From Cohnella sp. CFH 77786 (GTDB lineage: Bacteria > Bacillota > Bacilli > Paenibacillales > Paenibacillaceae): a stretch of 64,000 nt of DNA. Each line of letters starts with the position of its first letter. Within the stretch, counting starts at the first letter, position 1. The position numbers were made by a program, and so were the translations under genes. Shown piece after piece: positions 17,863 to 27,421 of the stretch. Location: contig NZ_WJIB01000011.1 in the NCBI RefSeq assembly GCF_019400745.1, positions 62,001 to 126,000 of the forward strand, in the 5' to 3' direction. A model generated the notes under the pieces. The model had not been told where the DNA came from. It saw only the letters and a program-made list of their open reading frames with translations, and ran no database searches.

Positions 17863-19470
17863 ATGTACAAATCGATTCGCAAAATGATGGGCATCGCCTT
17901 GACGGGCGTGCTCGCCGTAAGCCTTGCGGCGTGCGGTTCGGGCAGCAAGAACGAGGCCAGCCCGTCGGACAACGGAAGCCAAGCAAGTTCGTCTCCGTCC
18001 GCATCCGCGTCCGGGGACAGCGGCAAGATCGACACCTCCAAGTTCGTCAAGGTTTCCTACGTCATGCTCGGCAACAAGCCCACGAATGGTCAATTCGAGA
18101 AAGTGATGGAGAAGGTTAACGCGCTGCTCAAGCAGAAAGCGAACGCGGAACTCGAAGTCAAGTGGGTCGAATGGGCTGACTGGCAAACGAAATATAACCT
18201 GTTGCTCGCTTCCGGCGAACCGCTCGATTTGATCACGACGGCTACGGACTGGCTGGATGCCTGGCCGAACGCCCAGAAAGGCGCCTTCATGCCGCTGGAC
18301 GACCTGCTGCCGAAATACGCGCCGCAAACCTGGGCAGACGTTCCCCAGGATCACTGGGCGGAAACGAAATACAACAACCAGATCGTCATGATTCCGGAAG
18401 ACAGCTACACGCAATGGGTCAACCATGGATTCATGTACCGCGGCGACTGGGCGAAGGAGTTCGGCATCACGTCGCCGATCAAGGATTTCGAGACCTTGGG
18501 CAAATACTTCCAGGGCGTGAAGGACAAGAAACCCGGCGTCATTCCTTGGGATTCGGAAGGCACCAACATGGAAATGTTCAACGGTTACGTCACGACGACG
18601 ACCGATGCCATTGGCTTGCCGGTCAGCACCGGATTGTATCCGATCTTCTATGCTCCTTCGTATGACCAGCGGTTTACAGCTATGAGCCCCGTATTCGAGG
18701 ACACGTTCGTCAATTTCGCGAAGCTGATGAAAGATTGGGGAGACAAGGGCTACTGGCGCCAAGACGTGCTCAGCAACAAAGGCGACGCAAGAACCGCCAT
18801 GCAAGCGGGCAAATCCGGCGGACTTCAGCATCATACGCAATCCTTCCTGACCGACAGATACAAGATGGACCAGCTGCAGCCGGGGTCCGAATTGCAATTC
18901 TTCCCGTGGTCCGCTACAAAGAATAATCTGATCTCGATGTCGATCACCCACGGCGCTACCGCGCTCGGCGCGCACAGCAAAAATCCGGAACGGGCCTTGA
19001 TGGTGTACGATCTCATTCGCAACGATCAGGAGATTTACCGTTTATTCAACTACGGCATCGAAGGCGTGCAATACGTCGTGAAAGACGGCAAACGCTATCG
19101 TCCGGAAGGCTATGACGTACAACGCGACGACTTCTACTCCGACTTCTGGGGCGGACGCGTCGACAAGAACGAAATTCCGGACGGCACGTGGTGGGACGGC
19201 TGGAAGGACTTGTACGCTTCCTACGACCAAATCAAGAAACCGTACCCGTACGGCCGGTTCGTCTTCAACAAAGATCCGGTCAACAACGAACTCACGGCCA
19301 TCTCGCAGGTGGTCAGCCAATCGCTCCCGGCCATCGTGTTCGGCAAAGCCGGCGATCCGGAGAAAGCGGTGAACGATTTCCGCAGCCAGCTCAAGTCCGC
19401 AGGCTATGACAAAGTCGTAGCCGAGATTCAGAAGCAGTTGGACGAATACAAGAAGCTTGTAGGTGCGTAA
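17863..19470 (+). CDS. Extracellular solute-binding lipoprotein of a sugar ABC importer
   Basis: Protein of 535 residues. It has a lipoprotein signal peptide with lipobox LAAC (Cys24), a Ser-rich tether, then a large family-1-like binding domain of the LipO/YtcQ class that accompanies LplB/LplC permeases. ATG 17863 follows GGGAGGCAATCGGAAG. The expected ligand is a galactan-derived oligosaccharide, because GH35 and GH30 genes flank the importer. That is inference from context. Confidence 0.92.
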   Translation: MYKSIRKMMGIALTGVLAVSLAACGSGSKNEASPSDNGSQASSSPSASASGDSGKIDTSKFVKVSYVMLGNKPTNGQFEKVMEKVNALLKQKANAELEVKWVEWADWQTKYNLLLASGEPLDLITTATDWLDAWPNAQKGAFMPLDDLLPKYAPQTWADVPQDHWAETKYNNQIVMIPEDSYTQWVNHGFMYRGDWAKEFGITSPIKDFETLGKYFQGVKDKKPGVIPWDSEGTNMEMFNGYVTTTTDAIGLPVSTGLYPIFYAPSYDQRFTAMSPVFEDTFVNFAKLMKDWGDKGYWRQDVLSNKGDARTAMQAGKSGGLQHHTQSFLTDRYKMDQLQPGSELQFFPWSATKNNLISMSITHGATALGAHSKNPERALMVYDLIRNDQEIYRLFNYGIEGVQYVVKDGKRYRPEGYDVQRDDFYSDFWGGRVDKNEIPDGTWWDGWKDLYASYDQIKKPYPYGRFVFNKDPVNNELTAISQVVSQSLPAIVFGKAGDPEKAVNDFRSQLKSAGYDKVVAEIQKQLDEYKKLVGA

Positions 19471-19503
19471 GCCCGTAATCGCATAATGGCATCATGAAGC
19501 AAT

Positions 19504-19538
19504 CGCGCCGCTGAGGTCCGTTCTCTCTCAGCGGCGCG
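19504..19538 (+). promoter_or_regulatory. Intercistronic hairpin between binding protein and GH30 genes
   Basis: CGCGCCGCTGAG (19504-19515) and CTCAGCGGCGCG (19527-19538) form a perfect 12-bp stem with an 11-base loop. The following bases are TTCCATTCC rather than a T-run. It is therefore more likely a stabilising or partial-attenuation hairpin that keeps binding-protein mRNA high than a full terminator. Confidence 0.6.
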
Positions 19539-19557
19539 TTCCATTCCGGAGAGGAGT

Positions 19558-22500
19558 TTGATGATGAACAGGAAATTCGGGAACAAGATCACGGCCATGA
19601 TCCTGGCCTTCACGGGGTGTTTCACGTTGAATATCGGCGCTTCGGCTGCTGCCGCTCCATCGGAAGGCCAGCTTCCGATCGATGCTCAAGTCACGATCGA
19701 TGCCTCGGTGAAATACCAGAAAATCGATAACTTCGGCGCTTCGGATGCCTGGTCGATGGATCCGCTCGGCAAGTACTGGACGGAAGAGAACAAATCGCGC
19801 GTGGCCGACCTGCTCTTCTCGCGGGACAAGGGAATCGGACTCTCCGCGTGGCGCTTCAATATCGGTGCGGGCTCGACCGAAACGGACCAGGCGATCATCA
19901 CCAATCCTTGGCGGCGGGCGGAAGCGTTCAAATCCTCGGAAGACGGCGAATACGATTGGAGCAAGCAGGCGGGACAGCAATGGTTCCTGAAGGCAGCGAA
20001 GGAGAGAGGCGTCGATACGCTCATCGCCTTCGTCAACAGCCCGCCGGTCTGGATGACGAAGAACGGCCACGCCCAGCCGGATTCGACCGTGGGATCCACG
20101 AACTTGAAGGAGGGGTACGAGGGCAAATTCGCCGCGTATTTAACCGACGTGCTGAACCATTTCAAGCAGGAAGGATTCGATTTCGATTATATAAGCCCGA
20201 TCAACGAGCCGACTTGGGATTGGAACAAGGCCGGCCAGGAAGGCAACCGATATAACAACGACGATATGAAGCGCGTGATTCTGGAGCTGTACCGGCAGCT
20301 TCAGGCCAAGGGGCTTCCCTCGCAAATCAGCGCGCCGGACGGCGTGGAAATTACCGCTCTGCTGGATGACGACCTGTACAAGGCATTTTCGGGTCAGGAC
20401 CAATATAAGGGCGGCTCGAACGGTCTGGGCGTCGGCAAATACCGGGAATATATCAAGGACCTGCTGGGCGACCCGCTCTTGAAGGAAGCCGTGGGCAACA
20501 AAATCGCCTCGCATTCCTATTGGTCCGATTACAGCGCCCCGGGTGACGACCGTCTCGGGAAGCTGCGGGATCTTCTCGCGGAGAATCTGAAGCGGTACGA
20601 TCCGGCCGCTACCTATTGGATGTCCGAATATTGCATTCTCGGTTCCTACGGTCCCGGGCGCGATTTGGGCATCGATCCGGCCTTGTACGTCGCCCGAACG
20701 ATCCATTTCGACCTGACGCGGGCGAACGCTTCGGCCTGGCAATGGTGGACGGCGGTTTCGAAGGAAGATTACAAGGACGGCTTGATTTACACCGATTTCA
20801 ACCTGCCGGGGGACGAGCAGAACATTCTGACTTCCAAAATCCTGTGGGCGCTCGGCAACTACAGTAAATTCATTCGGCCCGGCGCCGACCGCATCGCGCT
20901 GACGGGGCTGGATGAGCAGGCGAGAAGCGGTCTCTTCGGATCCGCTTATCGGCATGATGCGGAACAAACGGTGACGGCGGTCTTCGTCAACGACAGCCTG
21001 TCGGATCGACGCGTCAAGATCTCCTTAACCGGACTGGATCGGAAAGACGCCGTTTACGTGCTGAAGTCTTACGTGACGTCGGCTGCCCAAGATCTGGCCA
21101 GGGGAACCGACGTGCCGATCGGATCGGACGGAACGTTCGAAGCCGTCATCCCCGCACGCTCCGTCGTCACGTTGAACGGCGACCTGGTCAAGGCGAACAA
21201 GAAACCCGACGCTCCCGAGATCGTGAAGGTTACGCCGATGAACAAGGGATTGGAAGTCGAGTTCCGTGCGGCCAAGGGCGCTTCCGAATACTTGGTAAGC
21301 TACGGTGCGCAGAGCGACACCCGTGAACAGAAATTCACGCAGCTGTCGGGTGATCGCTTGATCTTGAGAGGGTTGGAGAACGGAAAATCCTACTTCGTGA
21401 CGATCAGAGCCGGCAACGGGCACGGATTCGGACCGCCTTCGAAGCGGGCGTACGGCATTCCGGCGCTGCTCGCTCCGACGGGCGTTACGGCCTCGGGGAC
21501 CGACGGAGGCTTCATCGTCCGCCATGCGGTTGAACCCGGGATACCGGCTTATCGGGTTCGCTACGGCACAGAGCCAGGCCGCTACGATCAAGAACAGTTG
21601 AGCGAAACGCCGAACGGAACGATTCGGATTGACGGAGCGGCGAACGGAACGACTTATTATGGCGTTGTCGAAGCCGTCGACGGTCAAGAGGCCAGTCCTC
21701 CGTCCGCTGAATTTCAAGTGATCCCCGATATGCCGGCTCCCGGCAAAATCATCGCGGTACCGGGGGATCGCCGCGCCCACCTGGAGATTTCTCCGTTGGA
21801 AGGCGCTTCCGGCTATTCCGTTCAAGTCCTTACCGGCACGCAGCTCCTATCGACACGGGAAAGCGATACAAGCTCGATCGAGATCGGCAATCTGGCGAAT
21901 GACACGGTTTATACGGTTCGCGTTTCCGCCATCGGCAAAGGCGGGAAAGGGACCGGGTTCGCGGAAACGGCGGTAACGCCGGCCGGCGAGGAAGTGCGAT
22001 GGGAAGACCGTTTCGATAACGGCGATATCGGTTCTTATCATCAGGATCTCAGCCAATGGACAGCCGCAGATGGCGTACTCAAGCATGTCTCCGGCGGGGA
22101 TAACCGCGGGGAAATCGGCGTGAGCGGCTTGCATTTCATCGATGGAACGATCACGGCCGTCGCGAAACATGCGACGTTAGGGGCGGATTGGGGAATCGCT
22201 TTCCGCGGCAGCAGTTATTCGAACGGATATGTGTTCGGCTTCGAGAACGGGGCGTTGGTTCTTCGCCGGGACGGCCAAAACTTGGCGCCTGCCGTACCTT
22301 TCGCGGCCAAGTTGGGCGAATACTACCGATTGGAAGTGCGTCTGGAAGGTAAGCATATTCAGGCCTCGATTGACGGAACGCCGGTGTTTAGCCTTACCGA
22401 CACGGTCTACACGGGCGGTCGAGTCGGTCTTCATAGCTGGGCAGACGCCCAATTCGCCTATTTGAAGATCGCCAGGGATCCCGGGCCGGTTCTTGCCCGT

Positions 22501-23250
22501 CCGGAAATCTACCAGGCCAAGGCTGGCGACGGGCAGGTCGCCTTGCATTACACCGAAGTCGACCGGGCGGAATCTTATGTGATCCGCTATAGAGCTCTTG
22601 CGGGAACGGATTCGCAAGTGACGGAAATGCCGGTAAATCCGGGATCCGCGATCGTAACGGGACTGAATAACGGCGTCGCTTACTCGTTCACGGTCGTCGC
22701 CCAACGGTCGGGAGAGGAGTCGGTATCGGAGCCGATCGAAGCAACCCCTGTTCCGAACGCCAATCCCGTTCTTTTCTACGTCGATGCCGGAGACGATACG
22801 CCTTACAGCTTGGAGGACGGTGAGTCGCTGGGAGCCTATCAGGGATTGGAGGAGCAGCCCTATGGAGTCGATCCGGTTACGGGCATCAAATGGGGCTACG
22901 AAGCGGATGACGGCCTGACGTGGGCACGCACCGGACTATCCGATCCCTACGAGACGATTCGCCAATATGACGGGAACGTGAACGGCAAAGGATTGACGTA
23001 CCGTTTCCAAATCCCCAATGGCACGTATCGCGTTACGGTCGGCTTCTTCGATCCTTGGAGCGCGAGCGATCGGGTCATGAATCTGACGATCAATGGAGAA
23101 TCGAAGCTGTCCGGCTACGTAATCGGGACGAAGAGGGAAGCGAAGACTTTCGACAATATTGCGGTCTCGGACGGGGAACTCGTGGTGAAAGCCGTTAAGG
23201 CTGGAGGATCCAAACCGATGGTGAGCTGGATCAAGGTGGAGAAGCAATAG
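19558..23250 (+). CDS. Secreted GH30 glycosidase (endo-beta-1,6-galactanase type) with FN3 and C-terminal binding domains
   Basis: Protein of 1230 residues with a signal peptide ending near ASAAAA (residue ~35). The GH30 catalytic domain (~40-540) has GASDAWSMDP, WRFNIGAGS and RRAEAF, as in the GH30_5 endo-beta-1,6-galactanase group. The acid/base Glu217 is in SPINEPTWDW and the nucleophile Glu357 is in YWMSEYCILG. About two or three fibronectin-III-like modules follow (~550-800). Next come a lectin-like module (~815-980, DRFDNGDIGSYHQD), another FN3 (~985-1075) and a C-terminal malectin-like domain (~1085-1228). It would cut galactan outside the cell for uptake by the adjacent importer. Exact linkage specificity is inferred. 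Confidence 0.88.
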   Translation: MMMNRKFGNKITAMILAFTGCFTLNIGASAAAAPSEGQLPIDAQVTIDASVKYQKIDNFGASDAWSMDPLGKYWTEENKSRVADLLFSRDKGIGLSAWRFNIGAGSTETDQAIITNPWRRAEAFKSSEDGEYDWSKQAGQQWFLKAAKERGVDTLIAFVNSPPVWMTKNGHAQPDSTVGSTNLKEGYEGKFAAYLTDVLNHFKQEGFDFDYISPINEPTWDWNKAGQEGNRYNNDDMKRVILELYRQLQAKGLPSQISAPDGVEITALLDDDLYKAFSGQDQYKGGSNGLGVGKYREYIKDLLGDPLLKEAVGNKIASHSYWSDYSAPGDDRLGKLRDLLAENLKRYDPAATYWMSEYCILGSYGPGRDLGIDPALYVARTIHFDLTRANASAWQWWTAVSKEDYKDGLIYTDFNLPGDEQNILTSKILWALGNYSKFIRPGADRIALTGLDEQARSGLFGSAYRHDAEQTVTAVFVNDSLSDRRVKISLTGLDRKDAVYVLKSYVTSAAQDLARGTDVPIGSDGTFEAVIPARSVVTLNGDLVKANKKPDAPEIVKVTPMNKGLEVEFRAAKGASEYLVSYGAQSDTREQKFTQLSGDRLILRGLENGKSYFVTIRAGNGHGFGPPSKRAYGIPALLAPTGVTASGTDGGFIVRHAVEPGIPAYRVRYGTEPGRYDQEQLSETPNGTIRIDGAANGTTYYGVVEAVDGQEASPPSAEFQVIPDMPAPGKIIAVPGDRRAHLEISPLEGASGYSVQVLTGTQLLSTRESDTSSIEIGNLANDTVYTVRVSAIGKGGKGTGFAETAVTPAGEEVRWEDRFDNGDIGSYHQDLSQWTAADGVLKHVSGGDNRGEIGVSGLHFIDGTITAVAKHATLGADWGIAFRGSSYSNGYVFGFENGALVLRRDGQNLAPAVPFAAKLGEYYRLEVRLEGKHIQASIDGTPVFSLTDTVYTGGRVGLHSWADAQFAYLKIARDPGPVLARPEIYQAKAGDGQVALHYTEVDRAESYVIRYRALAGTDSQVTEMPVNPGSAIVTGLNNGVAYSFTVVAQRSGEESVSEPIEATPVPNANPVLFYVDAGDDTPYSLEDGESLGAYQGLEEQPYGVDPVTGIKWGYEADDGLTWARTGLSDPYETIRQYDGNVNGKGLTYRFQIPNGTYRVTVGFFDPWSASDRVMNLTINGESKLSGYVIGTKREAKTFDNIAVSDGELVVKAVKAGGSKPMVSWIKVEKQ

Positions 23251-23263
23251 CGTTACTTCAACG

Positions 23264-23300
23264 AAAAGCGATCGTCCCTCGAATGGAACGATCGCTTTTT
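23264..23300 (+). terminator. Intrinsic terminator after the GH30 gene
   Basis: AAAAGCGATCGT and ACGATCGCTTTTT form a 12-bp stem with a 12-base loop, ending in a T-run, just after the stop of the galactan locus. Confidence 0.88.
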
Positions 23301-23423
23301 CCTGCTTCCTTCCCGCATCATCATGTCTTAACGAGATGCTTACGAGAGGGGAAAAGTTGTAAAATATCGAATACTTATATAAGAATAGTAAGGAGCTGAC
23401 AAACAAGGATCGGGAAAATAAGA

Positions 23424-24122
23424 ATGAGGAGATTATCGATGATACCGGACTGGAAGTTAGCGGAGAATGCTTTGCAGAACATAAGGGTGATCGGAAATGA
23501 CAACAACGAACCGGTAACGATAGAAGGCTTCGCGGATGGTTTGTATTGCATCGGGATCGGAACGGATGCAGCCGTATTCTATTATGCGGGTACTCCCCCC
23601 TATGCGTTCAAAGTTTATTCCGATCTTGCATTGGATAAAAAAGACGTAGAATTGGAGATCTATGAACGTATCCAGGGCTCGCCGTATTTCCCCCAATGTT
23701 ATGGTGCCGGAAGTCATTATCTGGTATTAAGCCTGGAAGTAGGGCCTACCTTATACGACTGCCTGCTTCAAGGGATTCATATCCCCGAGCAAGTCATCCT
23801 CGACGTGGAGGCGGCCCGCGAATTTGTCCGAAGCCAAGGCTTGAATCCGAGGGATATCCATTTGAAAAATGTTTTGATGCAGGGAGACAGGGCGAAAGTG
23901 ATCGATGTTTCCGAGTACATCAAAGAAGGAAACGATCATCGTTGGGAACATCTGGCGTGGGCGTATCGGCATATCTATCCCAGCATGAGTTCGGTCAAAG
24001 TTCCATTATGGATATTGGAGAGCATCAGGCACTGGTATAACCGGGTGGATAAAGCAAGCTTCGTTTTGGAAAATTTCTCATACCGGCTGCTCCGGTTGTT
24101 CGACTCGGAACGGAAGTCATGA
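23424..24122 (+). CDS. Small protein-kinase-like protein
   Basis: Soluble protein of 232 residues resembling short Bacillales Ser/Thr kinase-like proteins (YrzF/YbdM type). It has a truncated ATP lobe (GIGTDAAVFYY ... YAFKVYSD with the conserved Lys), a catalytic loop NPRDIHLKN keeping Asp and Asn, and KVIDVSEY where the usual DFG becomes DVS while the Asp is kept. Essential residues therefore seem present and it may be active. The start could be ATG 23424 or the ATG five codons later. It is monocistronic with terminators on both sides. Target unknown. Confidence 0.75.
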   Translation: MRRLSMIPDWKLAENALQNIRVIGNDNNEPVTIEGFADGLYCIGIGTDAAVFYYAGTPPYAFKVYSDLALDKKDVELEIYERIQGSPYFPQCYGAGSHYLVLSLEVGPTLYDCLLQGIHIPEQVILDVEAAREFVRSQGLNPRDIHLKNVLMQGDRAKVIDVSEYIKEGNDHRWEHLAWAYRHIYPSMSSVKVPLWILESIRHWYNRVDKASFVLENFSYRLLRLFDSERKS

Positions 24123-24151
24123 CTTTGTAGGAGAACCGGAATGGGATACAG

Positions 24152-24190
24152 AGCGATCGTCCTAGCGAGAGGACGGTCGCTTTATCTTTC
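24152..24190 (+). terminator. Intrinsic terminator after the kinase-like gene
   Basis: AGCGATCGTCCT and AGGACGGTCGCT pair (one G-U) around a six-base loop, followed by TTATCTTTCTT. Confidence 0.8.
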
Positions 24191-24361
24191 TTCACGGCTC
24201 CGGGAATCGACATGCTTTCCGGAAGGGGATGATGTTTTTTTCCTTTTGTCGTTTCTCCATGCAGTAACTTGTAAAATGAAAAGGAAAAATGTACTGCTTA
24301 TCGAATTTACTCGTTGAAACCGTCTATATCGTTTCATACATTTCTCCATGGGGGTGTGCCC

Positions 24362-25072
24362 ATGAAAACCGCAAAAAAAATACTGATCGTAGAAGATGAG
24401 AAAGATATTTCTCGCATATTAACGAACTATTTGAACATCAGCGGCTACGAGACCGTCTGTGCGGACAATGGCGCCGATTGCTTGCGTCATCTGAGGTCCT
24501 GGCAACCCGATTATATTATTCTCGACATCATGCTCCCTGACATAGATGGTATTGAGCTATGCCAGCAAATCCGCGAACGCGTTCAAACGCCGATTCTCAT
24601 CTTAAGCGCGCGAGGCAGTGACACGGATAAAGTGCTCGGACTAGGGTTGGGAGCAGACGATTATATGACGAAACCGTTCTCGCTGAGTGAGCTCGCGGCT
24701 CGAATTGGGGCCTATTTCCGCAGATATGACAGCATGGCGAAGCAATCGACTGCTTCAAGCGATAGAGAATTGTTGCAGTTCGGCGCCCTGACGATCGATA
24801 AGAGGGCATACAGCGTAAGTTTGAACGGACAAGAGGTGAGCTTGTCTGCGAAGGAGTTCGAACTGCTGCACTATTTGGCTTACCATCGAAACCAAGTGTT
24901 TACGAAAAGCCAACTGCTCGATGCGGTATGGGGGTATGAATCAATTGGCGATGACAACACCGTCACCGTGTACATACGCCGCATCCGAGAGAAAATCGAA
25001 GCGGATCCGTCCAACCCTGCGCTGCTAAAAACCGTATGGGGCGTCGGATATAAATTTAGCTCCAATACTTGA
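24362..25072 (+). CDS. OmpR-family response regulator
   Basis: Protein of 236 residues. The receiver domain has phospho-acceptor Asp55 in IILDIMLPD, acidic pocket VEDE and the conserved Lys in YMTKPFS. The winged-helix output domain ends with YIRRIREKIE and TVWGVGYKF. ATG 24362 follows GGGGGTG. The histidine kinase gene begins 19 bases after it, and ABC transporter genes follow, so it most likely controls this transporter. Confidence 0.94.
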   Translation: MKTAKKILIVEDEKDISRILTNYLNISGYETVCADNGADCLRHLRSWQPDYIILDIMLPDIDGIELCQQIRERVQTPILILSARGSDTDKVLGLGLGADDYMTKPFSLSELAARIGAYFRRYDSMAKQSTASSDRELLQFGALTIDKRAYSVSLNGQEVSLSAKEFELLHYLAYHRNQVFTKSQLLDAVWGYESIGDDNTVTVYIRRIREKIEADPSNPALLKTVWGVGYKFSSNT

Positions 25073-25091
25073 GCATTGAGGGGAGTTTAAC

Positions 25092-26546
25092 GTGTCTTTA
25101 ACCCGCTTGGCAAGGCGCTGGATGGTTGCCGCTCTGCTAGGTCTGGCGCTCGCCGCTTGCTGCGGAGCCTATTTACTTCATGCGATAATGGACAAGCACT
25201 CGTCTTCCAATGATTCAAGATGGGTCATTAATCAAGTTCGTGTACATGCAAGCGAAGTCATGTTCTATCTTGAGCAAAATGCAAACAGCGCTCTTGCCCC
25301 GGATTCCAACATGATCGCCGACCTTGTCCGATTATGCGAACAATATAACGTTCACCTTCAGCTCGTTCGGTTGGACGGCGCTGTCGTGTTTAATTCCTCT
25401 CCGACATGGACGGCTGCCGAGCATCGCACGGTCGACCTCAAACATGATTTGCACTACGATCTTTATGAGGCTCGTGATGCGCATAATCAATATTCCGTTG
25501 CATTTCCTGTCGTGAACGAGCATCGCCAGCAGGTTGGCAACGCCATTTTCACGGTACCGGCCAGCGATATATTCATCGAACCGGATCATACGAAACCGCT
25601 CATCGCTTACGTCTGCTTGATGGCTTCAATTTTATTGCTAAGCGTGTTCCTGATCGCGGCGGTCGTTCACCTGCGAAGGCGCGTAATCCAACCGATGGAA
25701 CGACTGAAGCTGCATGCGGAAGCGATTGTAAAAGGGCGTTTCGAGGATAAGATCGACCTTGGCACCGGGCAGGACGAGATTGGACAGTTCGTTGCCTCCT
25801 TCGATTTAATGCGCGCCGAAATCCTTCACTTGAACAACCTGAGATCGGCGCATGCGCAAGCAAGCAAGGAGCTCATTTCAAATATTTCTCACGAAATCAA
25901 GACGCCGCTTACGACTGTTAAAGCCTACGTCGATGCGATTCGAGACGGTGCTTGCCCCGATATGGAGACGGTATTGGATTATATCGGGGTCATGCAGGCG
26001 AACACGGACAAAATGGTCCGGCTGGTTGACGATCTCCTTCTTCATGCGTTGAGGGAGTCCAACCACATCCCGCTGGAACTTCGGGAACATTATAGCGAAG
26101 AAGTTTTATCGACGATCCTGAAGCCGCTTGCCCATGTTGTTCGAACAAACGGGGTCGAATTTATCGAGCCTCCGCACATTCCGAACGTGCTGATCCGGGT
26201 GGACCCGGCGCGGTTGGAGCAAGTTTTCTCGAATCTCGTTATCAATGCGCTGAAGCATACGGCCGCCGGCGAGTCGATTCGGATCAGCATCGACCTAGAG
26301 CTGAATGGCTTGACCGTGATGATTGCCGACACGGGCGAAGGTATATTACCGCAGGATATGCCCTTCCTATTCGAGCGTTATTATAGAGGGCAGACGTCGG
26401 TCACATCTGCCGTTTCCCGTCAGGCTGGAACGGGTCTCGGACTGTCCATCTGCAAGATGATTATGGAGGCGCATGGCGGCGCCATTTCTTTCAAGAGCGT
26501 GCGGGGGGAAGGTACCGCGTTTTATCTGACGATTCCGCTTTGCTAG
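25092..26546 (+). CDS. Sensor histidine kinase with large extracellular domain
   Basis: Protein of 484 residues with a GTG start behind GGGAGTTT. Transmembrane segments lie at ~9-31 and ~172-196 and enclose an extracellular sensor of about 140 residues. HAMP, then HisKA with His267 in SNISHEIKTPL, then the HATPase domain (NALKHTAAGES, DTGEGI, GTGLGLSICKMI) follow. The sizeable outer domain sets it apart from intramembrane BceS-type kinases that usually pair with FtsX-type peptide transporters. Ligand unknown. Confidence 0.93.
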   Translation: MSLTRLARRWMVAALLGLALAACCGAYLLHAIMDKHSSSNDSRWVINQVRVHASEVMFYLEQNANSALAPDSNMIADLVRLCEQYNVHLQLVRLDGAVVFNSSPTWTAAEHRTVDLKHDLHYDLYEARDAHNQYSVAFPVVNEHRQQVGNAIFTVPASDIFIEPDHTKPLIAYVCLMASILLLSVFLIAAVVHLRRRVIQPMERLKLHAEAIVKGRFEDKIDLGTGQDEIGQFVASFDLMRAEILHLNNLRSAHAQASKELISNISHEIKTPLTTVKAYVDAIRDGACPDMETVLDYIGVMQANTDKMVRLVDDLLLHALRESNHIPLELREHYSEEVLSTILKPLAHVVRTNGVEFIEPPHIPNVLIRVDPARLEQVFSNLVINALKHTAAGESIRISIDLELNGLTVMIADTGEGILPQDMPFLFERYYRGQTSVTSAVSRQAGTGLGLSICKMIMEAHGGAISFKSVRGEGTAFYLTIPLC

Positions 26547-26650
26547 TCCCGACTGCTCTTCTCCTGTAAGACTTTATTCATAAATTGATAAGCGTCGTGC
26601 AAGATTGCCTTTATACAATAAAGGCAAGACACACTTTCAGGAGGAAGCAG

Positions 26651-27421
26651 ATGGGAAAAAAGGCGATCATTCGGGCATCTAACCTGTGCAAAACCTATTT
26701 TACCGGTACCGAGCAGTACCATGCGATCCGCAATGTCGATTTGGAGATATACGAAGGCGATTTTACCGTAATTATGGGAAGTTCGGGATCCGGGAAGTCC
26801 ACGCTGCTGTACTTGCTCAGCGGTCTGGACAGCGTTACGGCGGGTGAAATCTATTTTCAAGAACAGAACATGGATCGCTTCAACGAGCGTGAACTCGCGC
26901 AATTTCGGGCATCAAGCATTGGTTACATCTATCAAAGCATCAATCTCGTGCCGGATCTTACCCTATTCGATAATGTCGCACTGCCTGGCTATATCGCGGG
27001 CAGGAAAAAAACGTATGTCAAGCAAAAGGCGATGGCGCTCATGTCCGAGATGGGGATAGACCAGCAATGCAACCGGCTCCCCTCTCAAACCTCCGGCGGA
27101 CAGCAGCAGCGGGCGGCGATCGCCCGTGCGCTCATAAACGATCCGGCCGTCATTTTCGCAGATGAACCGACGGGCAGCTTGAATTACGAGCATGGCGTAT
27201 CCGTTCTGAATATTTTGACCCGGTTGAATCGATTAGGACAAACGGTCGTCATGGTCACACATGATATGAAAGCCGCATGCCGGGCTAACCGACTCATCCT
27301 GATCGGTGACGGCAAAATCAGACGGGTGATGGAATTCGGTCCATTCGATGACAACAGCAGCATCGAAGACAGGGAGAAGATGATTTTTGCCGTCGTGACA
27401 GAGAAGGAGCTCATCGGATGA
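26651..27421 (+). CDS. ABC transporter ATP-binding protein, MacB/LolD type
   Basis: ATPase of 256 residues with Walker [10 protein letters not shown] (43-51), Q-loop [13 protein letters not shown], signature [14 protein letters not shown], Walker [10 protein letters not shown] and the switch His in MVTHDM. ATG 26651 follows CAGGAGGAAGCAG. Its stop overlaps the start of the FtsX-type permease by four bases (ATGA). Such pairs act in envelope-stress or antimicrobial-peptide defence, or in export. Here the adjacent two-component system suggests inducible expression. Confidence 0.93.
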   Translation: MGKKAIIRASNLCKTYFTGTEQYHAIRNVDLEIYEGDFTVIMGSSGSGKSTLLYLLSGLDSVTAGEIYFQEQNMDRFNERELAQFRASSIGYIYQSINLVPDLTLFDNVALPGYIAGRKKTYVKQKAMALMSEMGIDQQCNRLPSQTSGGQQQRAAIARALINDPAVIFADEPTGSLNYEHGVSVLNILTRLNRLGQTVVMVTHDMKAACRANRLILIGDGKIRRVMEFGPFDDNSSIEDREKMIFAVVTEKELIG

